Below are positions 11,925 to 24,208 of a stretch of DNA of 64,000 nucleotides, in pieces. Under the pieces are notes generated by a model. The model saw nothing but the letters and a program-made list of their open reading frames with translations. It ran no database searches and was not told where the DNA came from. The DNA comes from Apoderus coryli. Its lineage: Eukaryota; Arthropoda; Insecta; Coleoptera; Attelabidae. The position numbers and the translations under genes are program-made. Numbering within the stretch: the first letter of the stretch is position 1; every line of letters begins with the position of its first letter. Where the stretch lies: assembly GCA_911728435.2 (NCBI GenBank), contig OU452206.1, forward strand, positions 16,274,297 through 16,338,296, read 5' to 3'.

Positions 11925-13616
11925 TGTTCTGATAATACATATGTTTCTTCTGTTGAAGTTGAGCATGATATTAATTTGTCTGACCATCTTCCGGCAAGAT
12001 GTGCATTCAGGACCAAACTTTCGAAGCCTAATCCGTTTTCCTACACTTTTCGAGATTTTCGCTACTTTGACCAGTATCTCTTTTACAATGATTTAATGAA
12101 TATGCCTTTCCATAATATTTTTTATATAAATAAAATAGACATGAAGGTTGCATTATTCAGTCAGTAGCTCTTAGAAGTATTCGATCGGTATGCTCCCTTA
12201 AAAACTGTAAGAATCTCCAAGAAGAAGGCTCCTTGGCTTTCACAAAATATTAAGGATTTGCAAAGGCAAAAAGCGTTGGCTAAATATAGAAGAAGTCGTT
12301 CTGTTACGGATTGGGATGCGTACAAAAGAATAAGGAACTTGGTGTCATGTGAAGTAAGTAGTGCAAAGAGGCGATATTTGGAGAGTAGTATTCGTCGAAA
12401 TAGTTCCAGGCAAAATTGGAAACTATTGAGGGAGTTGGATATATACAGCAGGGACAAAACAACTATTCTATCTACCCTGGGTAATGTAGATAACATAAAT
12501 GACTTTTTCCTTGATATATCTAATAGTTCCCCTGATCACGAAACACTTGCTTTTTATTTATCGAATATATTTGATTCTGACATTAGTTTCGAGTTCAGAC
12601 TGGCGACTTTTGAAGACATACTTAATGCTTTGCTCAAGATTAAGTCTAATGCTATTGGACATGATAAAATTAATGCCGACATGCTTGTGCGTTCCTGTCC
12701 TTTTATTGTTCCCATCATACTACATCTGGTCAATTTCTCTATAGAAACGCTATCCTTTCCATCGAGTTGGAGGCGAGCGAATGTTATTCCTATCCCTAAG
12801 TGCGTCGGCTTTTAAGGATCTAAGACCTATTAGTATACTTCCTGCTATCTCCAAGGTGAGAGAATTTTGCACGATCAAATGAGGAAATACATTGATGAGC
12901 ATGGCTTGCTCCCGGAAGTCCCGTCAGGTGTTCGTAGGGGACACAGTTGTGCAACGGCCTTGTTGAAGGTGTTGGATGATGCTCTGCTTGCGGCTGATCA
13001 TGGTCGGCTATCAGCCTTGGTACTGTTGGATTTTTCTAAAGCATTTGATCGGGTCGATCACGATTTAATGTTGGCGATAATGTATTATCTTGGCTTTGGA
13101 GAGTCTGCTTTGGAATTGCTTGGTTCCTATCTTCATGATAGATATCAGACTGTAGTTTTGGATGGGAAGGTCTCGCAGAGCAGGAGCTTAAAGTGTGATG
13201 TGCCTCAGGGTTCGATTCTTGGGCCAATGCTGTTCTCCTTGTATACTTCACAATTTGTAAAGAGATTGAGATGTTGCTCAGCTCATTTATCTGCTGACGA
13301 TACTCACGTATATATGTCCTTTAGACCGATGGATATTGCTCAAAGTTGTGAGCATGTAAATTCCGATTTGCGGAGTCTTGTGGAACTATCTAAGAATCAC
13401 TGCCTTACTATAAATCCAGACAAGACACAGCTGTTGCTATTGGGAACGCATCAGGCCAGAATTGCTGCTTCCACCGTGCTAAAACTTAATCTAGATGGTG
13501 TTGATTTGAAATGTAAAACTGTTGTTAAAAGCTTGGGAATGTTAATTGACGCTGATTTGCGGTTTAGGGAACATGTGGGTGCCTGCATCAAAAAAGCGTT
13601 CTGCTACTTTTATTGA
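11925..13616 (+). pseudogene. Jockey/CR1-like LINE, truncated and frameshifted
   Basis: The end of the endonuclease is visible from about 11950 (SDHLPARCAF, frame 11976). It is followed by a linker and the RT start in frame 12258-12815 (KIKSNAIGHDKI, SSWRRANVIPIPK), then the RT in frame 12867-13616 (LVLLDFSKAFDRVDH, CDVPQGSILGP). A frameshift near 12813-12860 separates the two. The catalytic box reads SADDTH rather than Y/F-A-D-D. No 3' tail follows, so the element is truncated at both ends. Confidence 0.85.
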
Positions 13617-14430
13617 ACCAGTCCACCAGGAAAATGCTTTGTTATCACAAGCTATTATAAACGTTAATGAAACAGACACTTAATTTGATCAGAGGATCTA
13701 AAAGTGCAATAATATACAGGGGATTCCATTTAAAAAACACAACTTTGATACTTTTGGGTTATTTGGGACACCGTGTATAATATGAAACCAATTTTAAAAA
13801 GTAGCCATAGTAGATGATAGTAGAATAACCCGGTTAGTGTGGTAAGTTTTAAAATGAAAGCACTGTATATTATTGATTGTGTAACTAAAATTTAAATTAT
13901 TAATTTTTATCAAACAACAGGATATCCTTCTTAAACGACTAGCCTATATTTAAAAAATTAGATCATTATCTACAAAAAAAAAACTATGACTATTACCATA
14001 AAGGAATGGGACTAAATACGATAATAATAATGCTTGTACTCGTAAATTCAGTGCCTAATTTAATTGAAAATTTTGCTCAAACAAAAGAATAAAGAAAAAT
14101 AAATTGTGGTGATTGTCTAGACTGGAGACTTTTACATATTTGTCAAGGTATTATGGTATGTTACTCAATAACGACCTCACTTATTTCAATTTGAATTGAA
14201 GAGACTAAACAGCATGAAAAAGGGGCTACAAAAAAGTACTAACGGTATCCTGTATTCCCCGTTTTTAGTCAACTGTTTTATTTTTGTTTAATGTTAAATT
14301 TACGTCATAATTTTATACTGTATGTGGACATAATAAAAATTGCAAAACATCACTTAGATATTTTTGAGATTTTTTTTTAATTTTATTTCTTAGTTCCACC
14401 GAAGGATAACAATACAACATGTTACATTAT
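13617..14430. other. Intergenic AT-rich DNA
   Basis: A short dispersed-repeat scrap at 13718-13780 ('aggggattccatttaaaa', 'gggacaccgtgtata') belongs to the ACAGGGTGT group. Nothing else is recognised. Confidence 0.5.
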
Positions 14431-14450
14431 GGAATTGTCAAACATAATAA

Positions 14451-15025
14451 CTAATAGATACATATTATTAATCCGTTGTAGGTATAGTTCAAAAATTCAT
14501 CCACAGAATAAAAACATTTATCCACAAAATAATTTCTCAACTCCAGCTTAAATCTCCTAAATGTTAGGTTTTTAAATTTGTTAATTTTCAGAATCTTATT
14601 ATAACACTTTACGCCGATATAGTTAGGATTTTTCTGACCAATACCAAACAAATCTAAATATTGAATCCATTCTGGTTGCAAGAGAGGATCTTAAATTTTT
14701 CGAGATAATTATTAAGTCTCATGTTATATAAGCACTAAAATATTTTACTAACTTGACTTTGTAGTGCCAACGGTCTGTAATGATTTGTATCTTTTGCATC
14801 ACCTTTTTGTTTATAAATAGGAACTATTTTTGATGTTTTAAGGCACTCTGGAAAAACAAAACTCTTATTAATGATCGCGGATAGAGGTTCTGCAATTATT
14901 TCAATAATACTCAATACCACATGACCTGGAATGTTATCTGTACCACTTGATTATTTCCTACAAACCTTTCTGGCAACTCTAAGAACTTCGTCAACCGTAG
15001 TAGGGAAAAGATAAAAAGATCTTAA
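14451..15025 (-). pseudogene. Jockey-like LINE with internal deletion
   Basis: On the minus strand, FPTTVDEVLRVARKVCRK is followed by a stop and then SSGTDNIPG and KTSKIVPIYKQKGD..NHYRPL (RT start, 14735-14990). This is joined to a typical LINE C-terminal tail, KNLTFRRFKLELRNYFV (14451-14681). The RT core between them is missing, so most of ORF2 has been deleted. Confidence 0.8.
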
Positions 15026-16839
15026 AGTAACATTTATGGGAGTTGCTTTTTTCAAGTTAACCGATTCAGATATTAATTTGGTTCCTACCTATAGTTGCAG
15101 AGATCTTCAATTAAAATTATCTTTATATCTATTATTTATGAAATCATCATATGAAAACCAAACTTGTGTTTTATAATAATTTCTAATAACGTATCTTTTT
15201 CAGACAAAATGGAACAGATTTACAATGGATGATAAGTTTGTACGCCACATTACCCTTGAATATACAAATTCGATTTAAAGTATGCAATGTTAAAATTGTA
15301 TGCGGAAAAACAGAAGTAACACTTTGGTTTTATGTAGCTTTCAACTCTGTCAGAGTAATTGGAAATTTGTTATATACAGGGTGTTGCTTGGAAACCTAAA
15401 TCGCAATAATTTCGGCAAACAAATTAAAGTGTATCAATCAGAATTGACCGTTCTACGTTCCTCTGAAGTAGAAGTTCCCAAACTTTCTCTTCTCGTAGAA
15501 CACTTTCACAATTTTCCTGGTTTCGGTGGATCCTTGCTGCTACATGTCTACCATATTCCCAAACTCTTCAAAAAATGTGAAAATTAGGTCTAATGGTGGA
15601 AATTTGTGTCGGGGATGAGTTCCAACCCTAATTTCGGAATGGTAAAAGTATGTTCAATTTAATTTGCAAAAATAGGTCATTCTTAAGTGGAGTTGTAGTT
15701 TTAGTGACGAAATAAAAGTCAAATCGCCACAAACGAACATGTTTCGGAACTCAATCTAGTTCCGTCATCAATGGCAGAAAAAGAAAAACTTCAGAAAATT
15801 AACAAATCCCACGTATTTTTAAATTTCTATTGAGTTCTGGAAATTCATTCATCGGTTAGCACATGGCAGTTAAAGCCAATTTTCCTGCAGTGATCCATAT
15901 AATCCACAAACAGGCAGCGGTATTTCCCCGAAACATCAATAGCTCCGACGTTGCTCAAGTGAAATCAAAGAAAAAATCATTTGCATGGCTTCATAACTGC
16001 AATTCTCTTCTCACCCTATATAAATCTCGATAGATTAAAATTAAATTGCACCTCATTTCCGTATATAGAAAAGTGCATTACTTAACATCACTAATTTATT
16101 TTAATGCTTCGACTAAACAGGAAATAACTTAGATGTCATCGAAATCGTCGCAATTTCACATAAGAAATACCTACTTATACACTTAGTAATGTCCATAAAT
16201 TATTTATTTACTCTCGATATTGTTATGTAACTGAAGAATTCAATATTCTATGTGAGTATACGCTTAAACCTACTTGTAACAGGAATAATAATATTTCAAT
16301 TAACATTAAAGAAAAATTGCTTCATTCAATAAACCACCTGATGTGGGCTTTAACAGAATTTTGAACGTATAAGTACTGGGTAAATCATTTATAAACGCAC
16401 ACCCCCTTAACTTTGTTGTGTCACCCTGTAGAAAAAAAAATGTTAAATACAAAAGTTTTAGGGCTTAATGTAAACTATTTACAGCATATATTATCCTATA
16501 TACAGGGTGTCCCAGTAACGCGTTAGAAATCACAGTTATATTTTTTGAAAGGGACACCCTGTATATTATATTTTATTATTAAAGATTCCTTTCTCCTGAT
16601 TCCCAAAATACCATATTTGATGGGTTTATCTTAAACGGTTCAATAAAACAAAGCTTTTTTCAAAAATTAAATGTATTTTAAACAAAACAAAAACTAAAAA
16701 CAAATAAGTATTAGTAAAAATTAACAATAATTTTGTAAATAAAATATATGAAAAGATTGTTTATTTAAAAATGGTTTTTTCAAATGAAGAACGGCAAAAA
16801 ATGTTGTTATTGTAAGCAACAAATAATTACAACGCGTCC
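15026..16839. other. Intergenic with short repeats
   Basis: A repeat-like block starts at 15374 with 'tatacagggtgttgcttgg' and runs to about 15640; its partner end was not found. The rest is AT-rich with no recognised gene. Confidence 0.45.
16499..16567. mobile_element. Tiny MITE with ACAGGGTGTCCC ends
   Basis: 'tatacagggtgtccc' on the left and 'gggacaccctgtata' on the right form a perfect 15-bp inverted pair around a 40-bp centre. It is the smallest member of the family seen across the window. Confidence 0.75.
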
Positions 16840-17210
16840 TCCCTACAGTACGGGCATCGAATATTAACTATAGACAAGAAGCGTCACTAGACGCTGAAAA
16901 TGGCATCGACTCGTCGCATTCCCAGCTCATTTCTGGCCCGCTACTATATATACTATATCTATATATACTTATTTTAACTGTGACTATACTATACTATATG
17001 CGCGGCGAATTGCTTGGTATCCATGGACATCAGACGTGCCGACACGAGGTGAAGTAACTGTCTATTATTTTAACTGTGATACGGGACTATATTCAGAAAG
17101 ACAGTGTCCGTTTAGAGTCTAGAGCGACAATTACACGTCTGTACAGAACATTTAGGGAAACTGTGTGTGAAAAGAAAAAGGCGAACAGTTCCTGCTTAAC
17201 GGACTTGACG
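16840..17210 (+). pseudogene. DNA-transposon remnant with HTH-like scrap
   Basis: The frame reading SRATITRLYRTFRETVCEKKK at about 17114-17180 resembles the DUF4817-type helix-turn-helix that starts many insect IS630/Tc1-group transposases. A 27-bp word at 16852-16878 recurs perfectly, inverted, at 46346-46372 inside another DNA transposon. Stops interrupt the rest. Confidence 0.4.
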
Positions 17211-17330
17211 GATTGCGCCTTTTAATGATTGACTGTTGAGAAATAGTATGACGACGGTTCCCACGGAATGTCAGCGTAGCTAAGAGCAGGATGGTCTGTT
17301 AAAAGCAGGCCGTGGGAATGCAGGCTAATA

Positions 17331-18607
17331 CACTGCTCAAAAAAATTAAAGGAACACTTTTGTATAACCCTGTAACTTATTAAGTGATAGTGATATACAG
17401 ATGACCATTTGGATTCTGAAAGACACATATATTCTTGTAATAATCCGATTAATAGAACTTTCAAAACTAATCCTTTATTTGTAAACTAAGATCAACATTT
17501 AAAAAAATGTGCCAATAACAAAATGAAAAGAAAACATTTTTCAAATGGGAATGTTCCGTTATCTGAAAACCAATCTGTTTTAGTATCGCGTGTGCCCTCC
17601 AGCAGCACGAATGACTATTTGGCATCTTCTTGGCATACTTCTCACGAGCCTTCGAATGTTTTCCTGTGATATACTGTTCCACTCTTCGATTAGGGCTTCT
17701 GTTAATTGCTGAAGGGTTTGAGGTGGATTTGGACGACGTCGAACACGTCTGTCCAATATATCCCATAAGGGTTCAATTGGATTGACGTCAGGGCTTATCG
17801 CTGGCCAATCCATTTTACGAATTTCATGCTCGTTAAGAAAATCTATAGTAATCGCAGCAGTATGAGGCCTTACATTATCCTGCATGAAATGAAAATCCGG
17901 GCCTATACCATATGCTGCAGGAATAACCTGATCTAACAGACTGATATCCATATATCTAAGCAGCTGTAAGACTTCCCAGTATCACTACAAGATCGGTTTT
18001 TGCGTCCAAACTCATTCCACCTCAGACCTTTATCGGACCATCTCCAAATCTGGATACTTCTTGTACAGCAGCAGTGGATTATCGTTCATTCGGACGTCTA
18101 TACACACGCAATCGGTCATCACAACGAGTGAGATGAAATCTTGATGCGTCTGTAAAAAGTACTGGCCTCCATTGTCGAAGTTGCCATCCCAAATGTTCAC
18201 GAGCAAAGTTTAATCGCATAGTTTTATGATCTCGAGTTAAAACAGGTTTTCGTACCGGCCTTCTTGGTTTTAAATCTCCTTCCCGTAACCTGTTTCTAAC
18301 AGTCTGGTTAGAAATGGTTACCTGATGAGCCATCCTAAGTGCACTTTGAAGGTCTGTTGCTGTCGCTATTCGTTTTCGCAAAGAAGAAACTACTAAATAT
18401 CGGTCCTGAATTTGTGTAGTTTTTTGTACTAGCTGTGGAATATTAAACTTATCTCGAATAAATGAGCATAATCACGTTTATTTTTTAACAAATCACAAAA
18501 ATAAAATGTAAATCCATTATGAAAATATAATTTTCAATTGTTAATAACAGCAAGCCAAAAAATTACAGGGTTATCCAAAAGTGTTCCTTTAATTTTTTTG
18601 AGCAGTG
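17331..18607 (-). mobile_element. Tc1-family transposon, both ends present
   Basis: The 1277-bp element has terminal inverted repeats of about 44 bp, beginning cactgctcaaaaaaatt on the left and ending aatttttttgagcagtg on the right, with one mismatch seen. It is flanked by TA dinucleotides at 17329-17330 and 18608-18609, the Tc1/mariner target duplication. It carries one disabled minus-strand transposase and is immobile on its own. Confidence 0.93.
17580..18468 (-). pseudogene. Tc1 transposase, DD34E, disabled
   Basis: The minus-strand frame from about 18468 reads an HTH region (KFNIPQLVQKTTQIQDRY, VSNQTVRNRL-like) and continues to 18079. The catalytic set is the Asp in LFTDASRFH, the Asp in FMQDNVRPH, and the Glu in NPIEPLWD. 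The last two are separated by 34 residues, hence DD34E. Defects are a stop after RRPNER (18079), a Trp-to-stop change in the KVWGGMS segment (about 18025), a frameshift near 17950, and loss of the first part of the DNA-binding domain. The enzyme would cut and paste the element at TA sites. Confidence 0.9.
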
Positions 18608-18639
18608 TATGTTTGTCTATATACATATTACAGATATGG

Positions 18640-19352
18640 TGGCTGGTGCGACCAAAGCTTATGGCTTTATTGTTAGAAACAGCAAATATTTCGAGAGTGT
18701 CGTTACTTTGAATACTCTATATTTTGCATATGTAAGATCCAAGCTTGAGTATTGCTCTTTGGTCTGGTACCCCTGCTATGACTGTGATATTCAAATGATT
18801 GAGAAAGTTCAGCGTAAATTTTTAAAATGTTTGTGCTTTAAGATTGATGGAACTTACCCGGATCGCGGAATACCTTACAAATATCTTATTGACCGATTTT
18901 AATTTCAAAGTTTAAGTTTAAGGAGAAATTTGTTTAGTATAAGCTTCCTATATAAGATATTCAATAGTGATGTAGTGAGCCCTGAGCTGTTGTTGTTGCT
19001 GTTTGTTCCGCGTATCAATGCTAGAAGTTCTATTGCATTTTATAATGAGCGAGCCAGAACAAATGTTATATTAAAATCTCCCATTTGTACTATGTGCCGG
19101 CAATTTAATTTGGTTAATGATCAGTGTGATATATTTTTTGATTCTCTGAATGAAATATTGTCTTCCGCGGAATCAATACTAAAGGAACTTGATGTTCATT
19201 AATACTTGTGTACTTTGGTTGATTTTCGTTGTTTATTGATGTACCTACTGTTATTTAATATAGTTAAGCTTTAGTTATAGTTGGTTTTTGTATGCATTGC
19301 TCTGTAAATGGAACTTGTTCTGTTGAGTAATAAAGCTATTATTATTATTATA
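18640..19352 (+). pseudogene. 3' end of a Jockey/CR1-like LINE
   Basis: The frame 18609-18900 (AYGFIVRNSKYF, FAYVRSKLEYCSLVWYP) matches the C-terminal half of the RT protein at 24209-25771 in order and wording. A stop at 18901 and continuation at 18930-19202 complete the C-terminus. The 3' end has AATAAAGC followed by (ATT)n at about 19330-19352. The 5' part is missing. The Tc1 element sits immediately upstream. Confidence 0.85.
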
Positions 19353-20389
19353 TAGGACTTCGTAAAGGAAGAGAATTATCCACAAATTAAAATATAATTT
19401 CTCTAAAAAAATAATTAGATGGCAAAATGACACACTAACAACTTGTACGAGTATATTATGCCCGTACAGATATGTATTTCTGTTGTTTATTGAATTATTG
19501 AATTCAATATAACGGTATTAATTCCGGTTCAATAAAAAAATATTTACGTAAATATGATATTCAATCGAGTTATGCAAATTTTCTTTCCAATAACATGTAA
19601 ATTCAAATGTACTTACTCAAAAATCAACCAGCTGCTTTTGCAATATGCTGTAGTATCATATTAGTATACTGGAGCAATTATTCATAAATAATACACAATT
19701 GGCTATTTATCAATAAATTAAATCTGAACACAAGGTGTATCGTATCTATGAAATGCTGTATCGATTTTGTTTTGTTTCAGTTGCATACATACAGAGTGTA
19801 TTCAATAATCATTGCATATGGTCATTCAATAAATCCCTATGTTCGATTTTTTTTTCCAAAAGGTGGGGAGTGATGTTACGGTTCATAGGAACTAGATCGG
19901 TAACGGATGACCCCTTCTAAAGAAGAAGAACCTTTGACAATACTCACAGAAAATAGATATGAAAGTGACTAAGGAAAATCAGACATTCTACAGTTCACAC
20001 ATTTGGAGTATGAGGGATAACATAAGATATAGGATTGTAACTATTTAATTTTCAAAAATAAGGTTATGTTTATGTTTTGAAATTATTACCACTGAAAACT
20101 CAAGTAATTATTAGAAACAATTTGAAAGAGTAAGTTAAAATAGAATAATTTAAATGCGATATGTTTAGTCATTTCACTAGCTTAACGATTTATTTACATG
20201 ATTTGTCTTTCAGGTACAAGGAGAAAATCCAAGAGTAATGAACAAAACAATACCAAGTTAATTCAACAGAACAGCAACAGGTAAGCAACTACAGACACTG
20301 TAATCATGTTAGTGCTTAAGTAACTCTGTTTATTTCTTTCAGAAAATCACATACGACTTTTCAATTTGAAGACGGCATTGTGGATGCTT
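19353..20389. other. Intergenic, nothing firm
   Basis: AT-rich. Splice-like borders around 20215-20279 and 20338 were examined and not accepted as an exon. Confidence 0.45.
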
Positions 20390-20398
20390 AATATTAAC

Positions 20399-21495
20399 TT
20401 TTGGCCACCATACTAATGAGGCGTATGTAACCATGGGTTTAATGACTGTTTGGTACACCCAGTATGTGAGCTTTGGCTTTAGCCCCCAAGTCCTACCGAG
20501 TAGCCTGTGACACGTCCATATGGTCGCTGTGGCTTTCGATATGGTTTTATCTATATGCTGATTCCAGATTAGTCGTTTATCCAGGATTACTCCCAGGTAT
20601 TTGACTTTATCCGAAAGGCAAATTTGCTCACCGCTGAGAATGGGGTTAATAATGTCCACCTTTCTCTTTCTCGTGAATGGTACCAACACTGTTTTTTTTC
20701 GGATTTATATTCAATCCCTGAGCGTCGCACCAGTTTTTAATTTTGTTTAATGCAATTTGCATGCGGTTGGATATAACCGATGTGTGTTTTCCCTTAACTG
20801 TGAGAACAATGTCGTCGGCGTAGCTTTGCAGAGTAAAGCCTGCCCAATTCATTTTTGAAATGAGATGATCCAGCACTAGTGACCATAGAAGAGGGGACAA
20901 TACACCGCCTTGTGGGCATCGCCTAGCCGCTGTCACTGTTACAGACACTTCTCCTATTTCAGCCGTAATGACACGGTCTTTCAAAATTGCCTGAATCCAT
21001 TTCACCAGTGAGGAGTCGACACTCCTCTCTTCTAGTGCTCTACTGATGGATTCATGTGAGGTATTGTCAAAAGCACTCTCTATATCGATAAAGGCACAGA
21101 AGGATACTTCTTTTTGTCATTTACTAAGCAGTGCAGGGCTTTAATCGTAGATTTTCCCGCTTGGTAGGCGAATTGACTTTTGTGAAGCAGTTTCGTATTT
21201 AAAGTTTCGCTTCTTAGGTATTCGTCTATTATCTTGTCCATAGTTTTCAGTAGGAGGGAGGTTAGACTAATAGGCCTGTAGGACTTAGGGTCATCCTCTG
21301 GACGGCGTCCTGTTTTCGGTATAAAGGCTACTCTAGTTTCCCTCCAAGCTTTGGGAATATGCCCGAGGATAAGGCTTGCTTTGAAAAGCCTTTGCAACGA
21401 TGGTTGCAGTATTTCCAGACCTTTCTGGAGGAGGGCCGGAAAAATTCGGTCCATAACTGGTGATTTAAAAGGCTGGAAACTGTTTATACATATTA
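20399..21495 (-). pseudogene. LINE copy 2 (same family as 2815-3885)
   Basis: Minus-strand pieces are FKSP..DRIFPALLQKG and the RT start (to 21589), CPQGGVLSPLLWSLVLDHLI with the catalytic box SYADDIVL (20646-21005), and a later part KVKYLGVILDKRLIWNQHID (20339-20689). A frameshift at a T-run near 20690 and a deletion near 21115 break it. Between the shared parts it is almost identical to copy 1, and it retains the RT core that copy 1 lost. The 3' part stops abruptly at about 20399 (..LVWWPKVN). It interrupts a mariner transposase. Confidence 0.9.
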
Positions 21496-21966
21496 CATAT
21501 CGACGATAGAATTCCATTTTATTGCGGTTTAACAGCGCCAAACACTTCTCTGAAGCATCAATTCGTTGTTTTTGGTCGACTTTGCACATAGCTATCGCAT
21601 ACTTAAATGTTTGTGTAAAATGGTAAAAACACTACCGTCTGATATCTTTACAATGTCAGCTAGCCCGTGCACCTTCAATTTGTGATCGTTCATAACCAAT
21701 TTGTGAATTTTTTTGACGTTTTCTAGAATAACAGCCTCATTTGGGCGTCCACTGCGCTCTGCATCGTTTGTGCTGGCACGACCACGTTTAAATTCAGCAA
21801 TCCACTTCTCTACCATTTGCCTCGATGGAGCAGATTTCGGATAATGTTTAAACAAAACTCGAAATTCACTTTTTTCCATTTTTTCTTCAATAACAAACCT
21901 TTCTTCACACAAATTGCTATAATTCACGAATCAATAGTCAGATTGCCGTCAAATTTATACACCTAT
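21485..21966 (-). pseudogene. Mariner transposase, N-terminal part
   Basis: The minus frame 21592-21927 contains the mariner HTH layout (RQMVEKWIAEFKRGRAS, DAERSGRPNEAV, then GLADIVKISDGSVFTIL). The following segment (VDQKQRIDASEKCLALLNRN, FYRRYV) is the linker before the first catalytic Asp. It is cut there by LINE copy 2. The catalytic domain is absent. The outer end lies near 21966 ('aggtgtataaattt' on the minus strand). Confidence 0.9.
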
Positions 21967-23340
21967 CGTTTGAAGGTTAGTACTAAATAAAAATCATATG
22001 GAAAAAATTCTAGTAACGCCATCTATGTGTCATCGTACGGACTTATTACCTAATATGTATTGCTGATAAATACATTAATTGTTATTATTTGAAATGAAGT
22101 AATATAGAATTTGGAAATCCGGGAAGTTTTGTTCCGGTTTTATTCAAATCGTTTTGGGACAATTTACCGAAGTTTATTATTCACTAGAAAGTTGGCTTGG
22201 CTTTTGTAATATTTATTTATATTTTTTGACTCACAGACTATAACTAGCCAAATTAAAAGATCTCTTAATTTGATTCGTAATGTTAATTAATGCGAAAACA
22301 GAAAGTTAATATTCTGCAATACCAATCAACTTCTCACCATATTTTTATTAATTTTCTACCGGTTTCCTTCCTCGCTCACACTGATCTACTGGTAAAGGGA
22401 GTGTGATCGTAAATAAGTCGTCCACAATATTATTTATATTAACTTGTACTCGGTAGTATCATTACATAATAAAAGCTAATATATTATCTCTTACATATGT
22501 AGGTATATCTAAAGGTATTTAAGAACATGTATAGTGGAAAGTAGTTCCGAAATTGGGTTAGTTTTATTTTAATTGGTCACATTTTATCAATAATTATTTA
22601 CAAATAACCAAACATAATTAAAAATAATTTATGTTATATACCGAGGAATATTGTGTAATTTTTTCTTGTTAACCTTAAATCTAATCTATATTCATTTAGG
22701 CGGAGTTCTAACTATACGTAATTTTCATCGTCCTGTTAAATTCCCAGCAAATTTTTAGCCAGACACAGTATTAGAGCTTTTGTTCGGAATTTGTCCATGA
22801 AACACAATACTTGCCACGTTCACTAATTTCCTAAATATTGTAAATTAAATTAATATTTTATTAAACCGAAACATCATTACCCTGATACAAACTTTGGTGG
22901 AATTAACAGGGGTTTACTCATTAATTATGACATTTGTCTCGTGGATGTCGATATTCAAAGCATTGATCTGTGAATAATTATCGCCCAATTTCGATCCACT
23001 GTTGTTTCCAAAACTTTGGTTTAATTCTTATCTATAGTAGAATATAATATCCTATCAAGTTGTTGTAATAATTAGGGATTGACGTACTCGCGGAAACAAT
23101 CATTTCAGAGTGCTGCTCAGGCTTTGCTTTAAAAGATTTAAGGGTTTTCTCGACAGAGATTTTGATTTGATGTTTCAAAATCATTTATAATTAGAACTTG
23201 CAAGTCTTTTGCAGATATACAGTACTTTCATTCTAAAACTCGTCATCTGAAGTAGACACGATTTTCAGCGAAAGCAAGCGATTTTCTTATGAGGTTGAAT
23301 TTGGTGTTCAAAGAAATATTTTTTAACATATTTTTTCGCA
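21967..23340. other. Intergenic AT-rich DNA
   Basis: About 1.4 kb without an ORF or repeat that I recognise. Confidence 0.5.
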
Positions 23341-23347
23341 GTTTGTG

Positions 23348-23630
23348 ATGAGATAGATACATCTGGCCAAGTTGATGCAGTTTACACGGAGTTTGCCAAG
23401 GCTCTCGATAGAATAAGTCATGATTTGTTCTTGAAAAGTTAGTGACACTGCTCTCTTCCTATTTATCTACAAATAAACATACTGATATAAGAGATATCAG
23501 TATGTTTATTTGTACGGTTTCAACCCACGTTTCTATAGAGCTGTTTCAGGAGTACCTTAAGGGTCTAATTTATGTCCGCTTTTGTTTTTAACTTTCATCA
23601 ATAATCTGCCTCTGGATCGACAAACAAGTA
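23348..23630 (+). pseudogene. LINE RT fragment related to 24209-25771
   Basis: SGQVDAVYTEFAKALDRISHD (about 23352-23420) corresponds to GGQVDVVYTDFSKAFDRLDH of the downstream intact copy. VSGVP, a stop, then GSNLCPLLFLTFINNLP (about 23540-23610) corresponds to its VPQGSVLGPLLFL region. A perfect hairpin (23468-23514) lies between the two halves. Confidence 0.75.
23468..23514. repeat. Perfect 21-bp hairpin
   Basis: The arms 23468-23488 and 23494-23514 are exact reverse complements, separated by the 5-base loop aagag. It falls between the two halves of the decayed RT. Confidence 0.95.
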
Positions 23631-24208
23631 AGTGGTACATTTACATAACTTCACAACAACATTCAGAGTAAATAACAACATAACTATTACATATAATATT
23701 CTTAATTATTTTCCATTTTTTTTTGGATTTTTTGTTGTATTTATTTTTACCTTACCAACATCTAATGTTTCTATAGACAAATTATTTAGGTGTATACCAC
23801 TTTTAGTAGGTATTTTTGTTTGAACGAAACTTTTTATTCATTGCATTGATGTGTATACACACATAGGTATCAGGTGGAGTTTTTTTTATGTTTATTTCAG
23901 ATTGCTACTCTATCAAACACTACCACGTCGTTTTCGAGGGATGTATTAGAAGTTTTTCTTTGGATAGTGGTTTTTTTACTTATTAACTTTGAGTACATAC
24001 ATTTACATTTTTACTTTCCCGACACAGGGAGAGTATTGTGAACACGCTAAAAAATTTTTGAGATAAAGACGGATATAAGCATTTTGAAGTTCCCTGAAAC
24101 GATTAAGACCACTTCCAGATGGAAGCCTGGCTGTCTGTGTGTGTGTCGGTATGTATCCTACCACGATAAAGCCCTAACGCTTTAACCAATTGACGTAGAT
24201 TTTGGAAT
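23631..24208. other. AT-rich spacer and possible element 5' part
   Basis: At 24060-24208 a mixed-composition block with 'gtctgtctgtgtgtgtgtcgg' precedes the RT frame. It may be non-LINE repeat DNA into which the LINE inserted. No gene is seen. Confidence 0.4.

Noticed and set aside
15300..15587. 95-codon + frame in a repeat-like block
   Set aside because: Begins before the 'acagggtgttgcttgg' repeat word and runs through it. No domain, so probably chance.
20215..20279. Possible small exon: tttcag|gt...aacag|gtaagc with a further tttctttcag downstream
   Set aside because: The open frame (TRRKSKSNEQNN) is short and low in complexity, there is no matching exon nearby, and splice-like words are common in AT-rich DNA.
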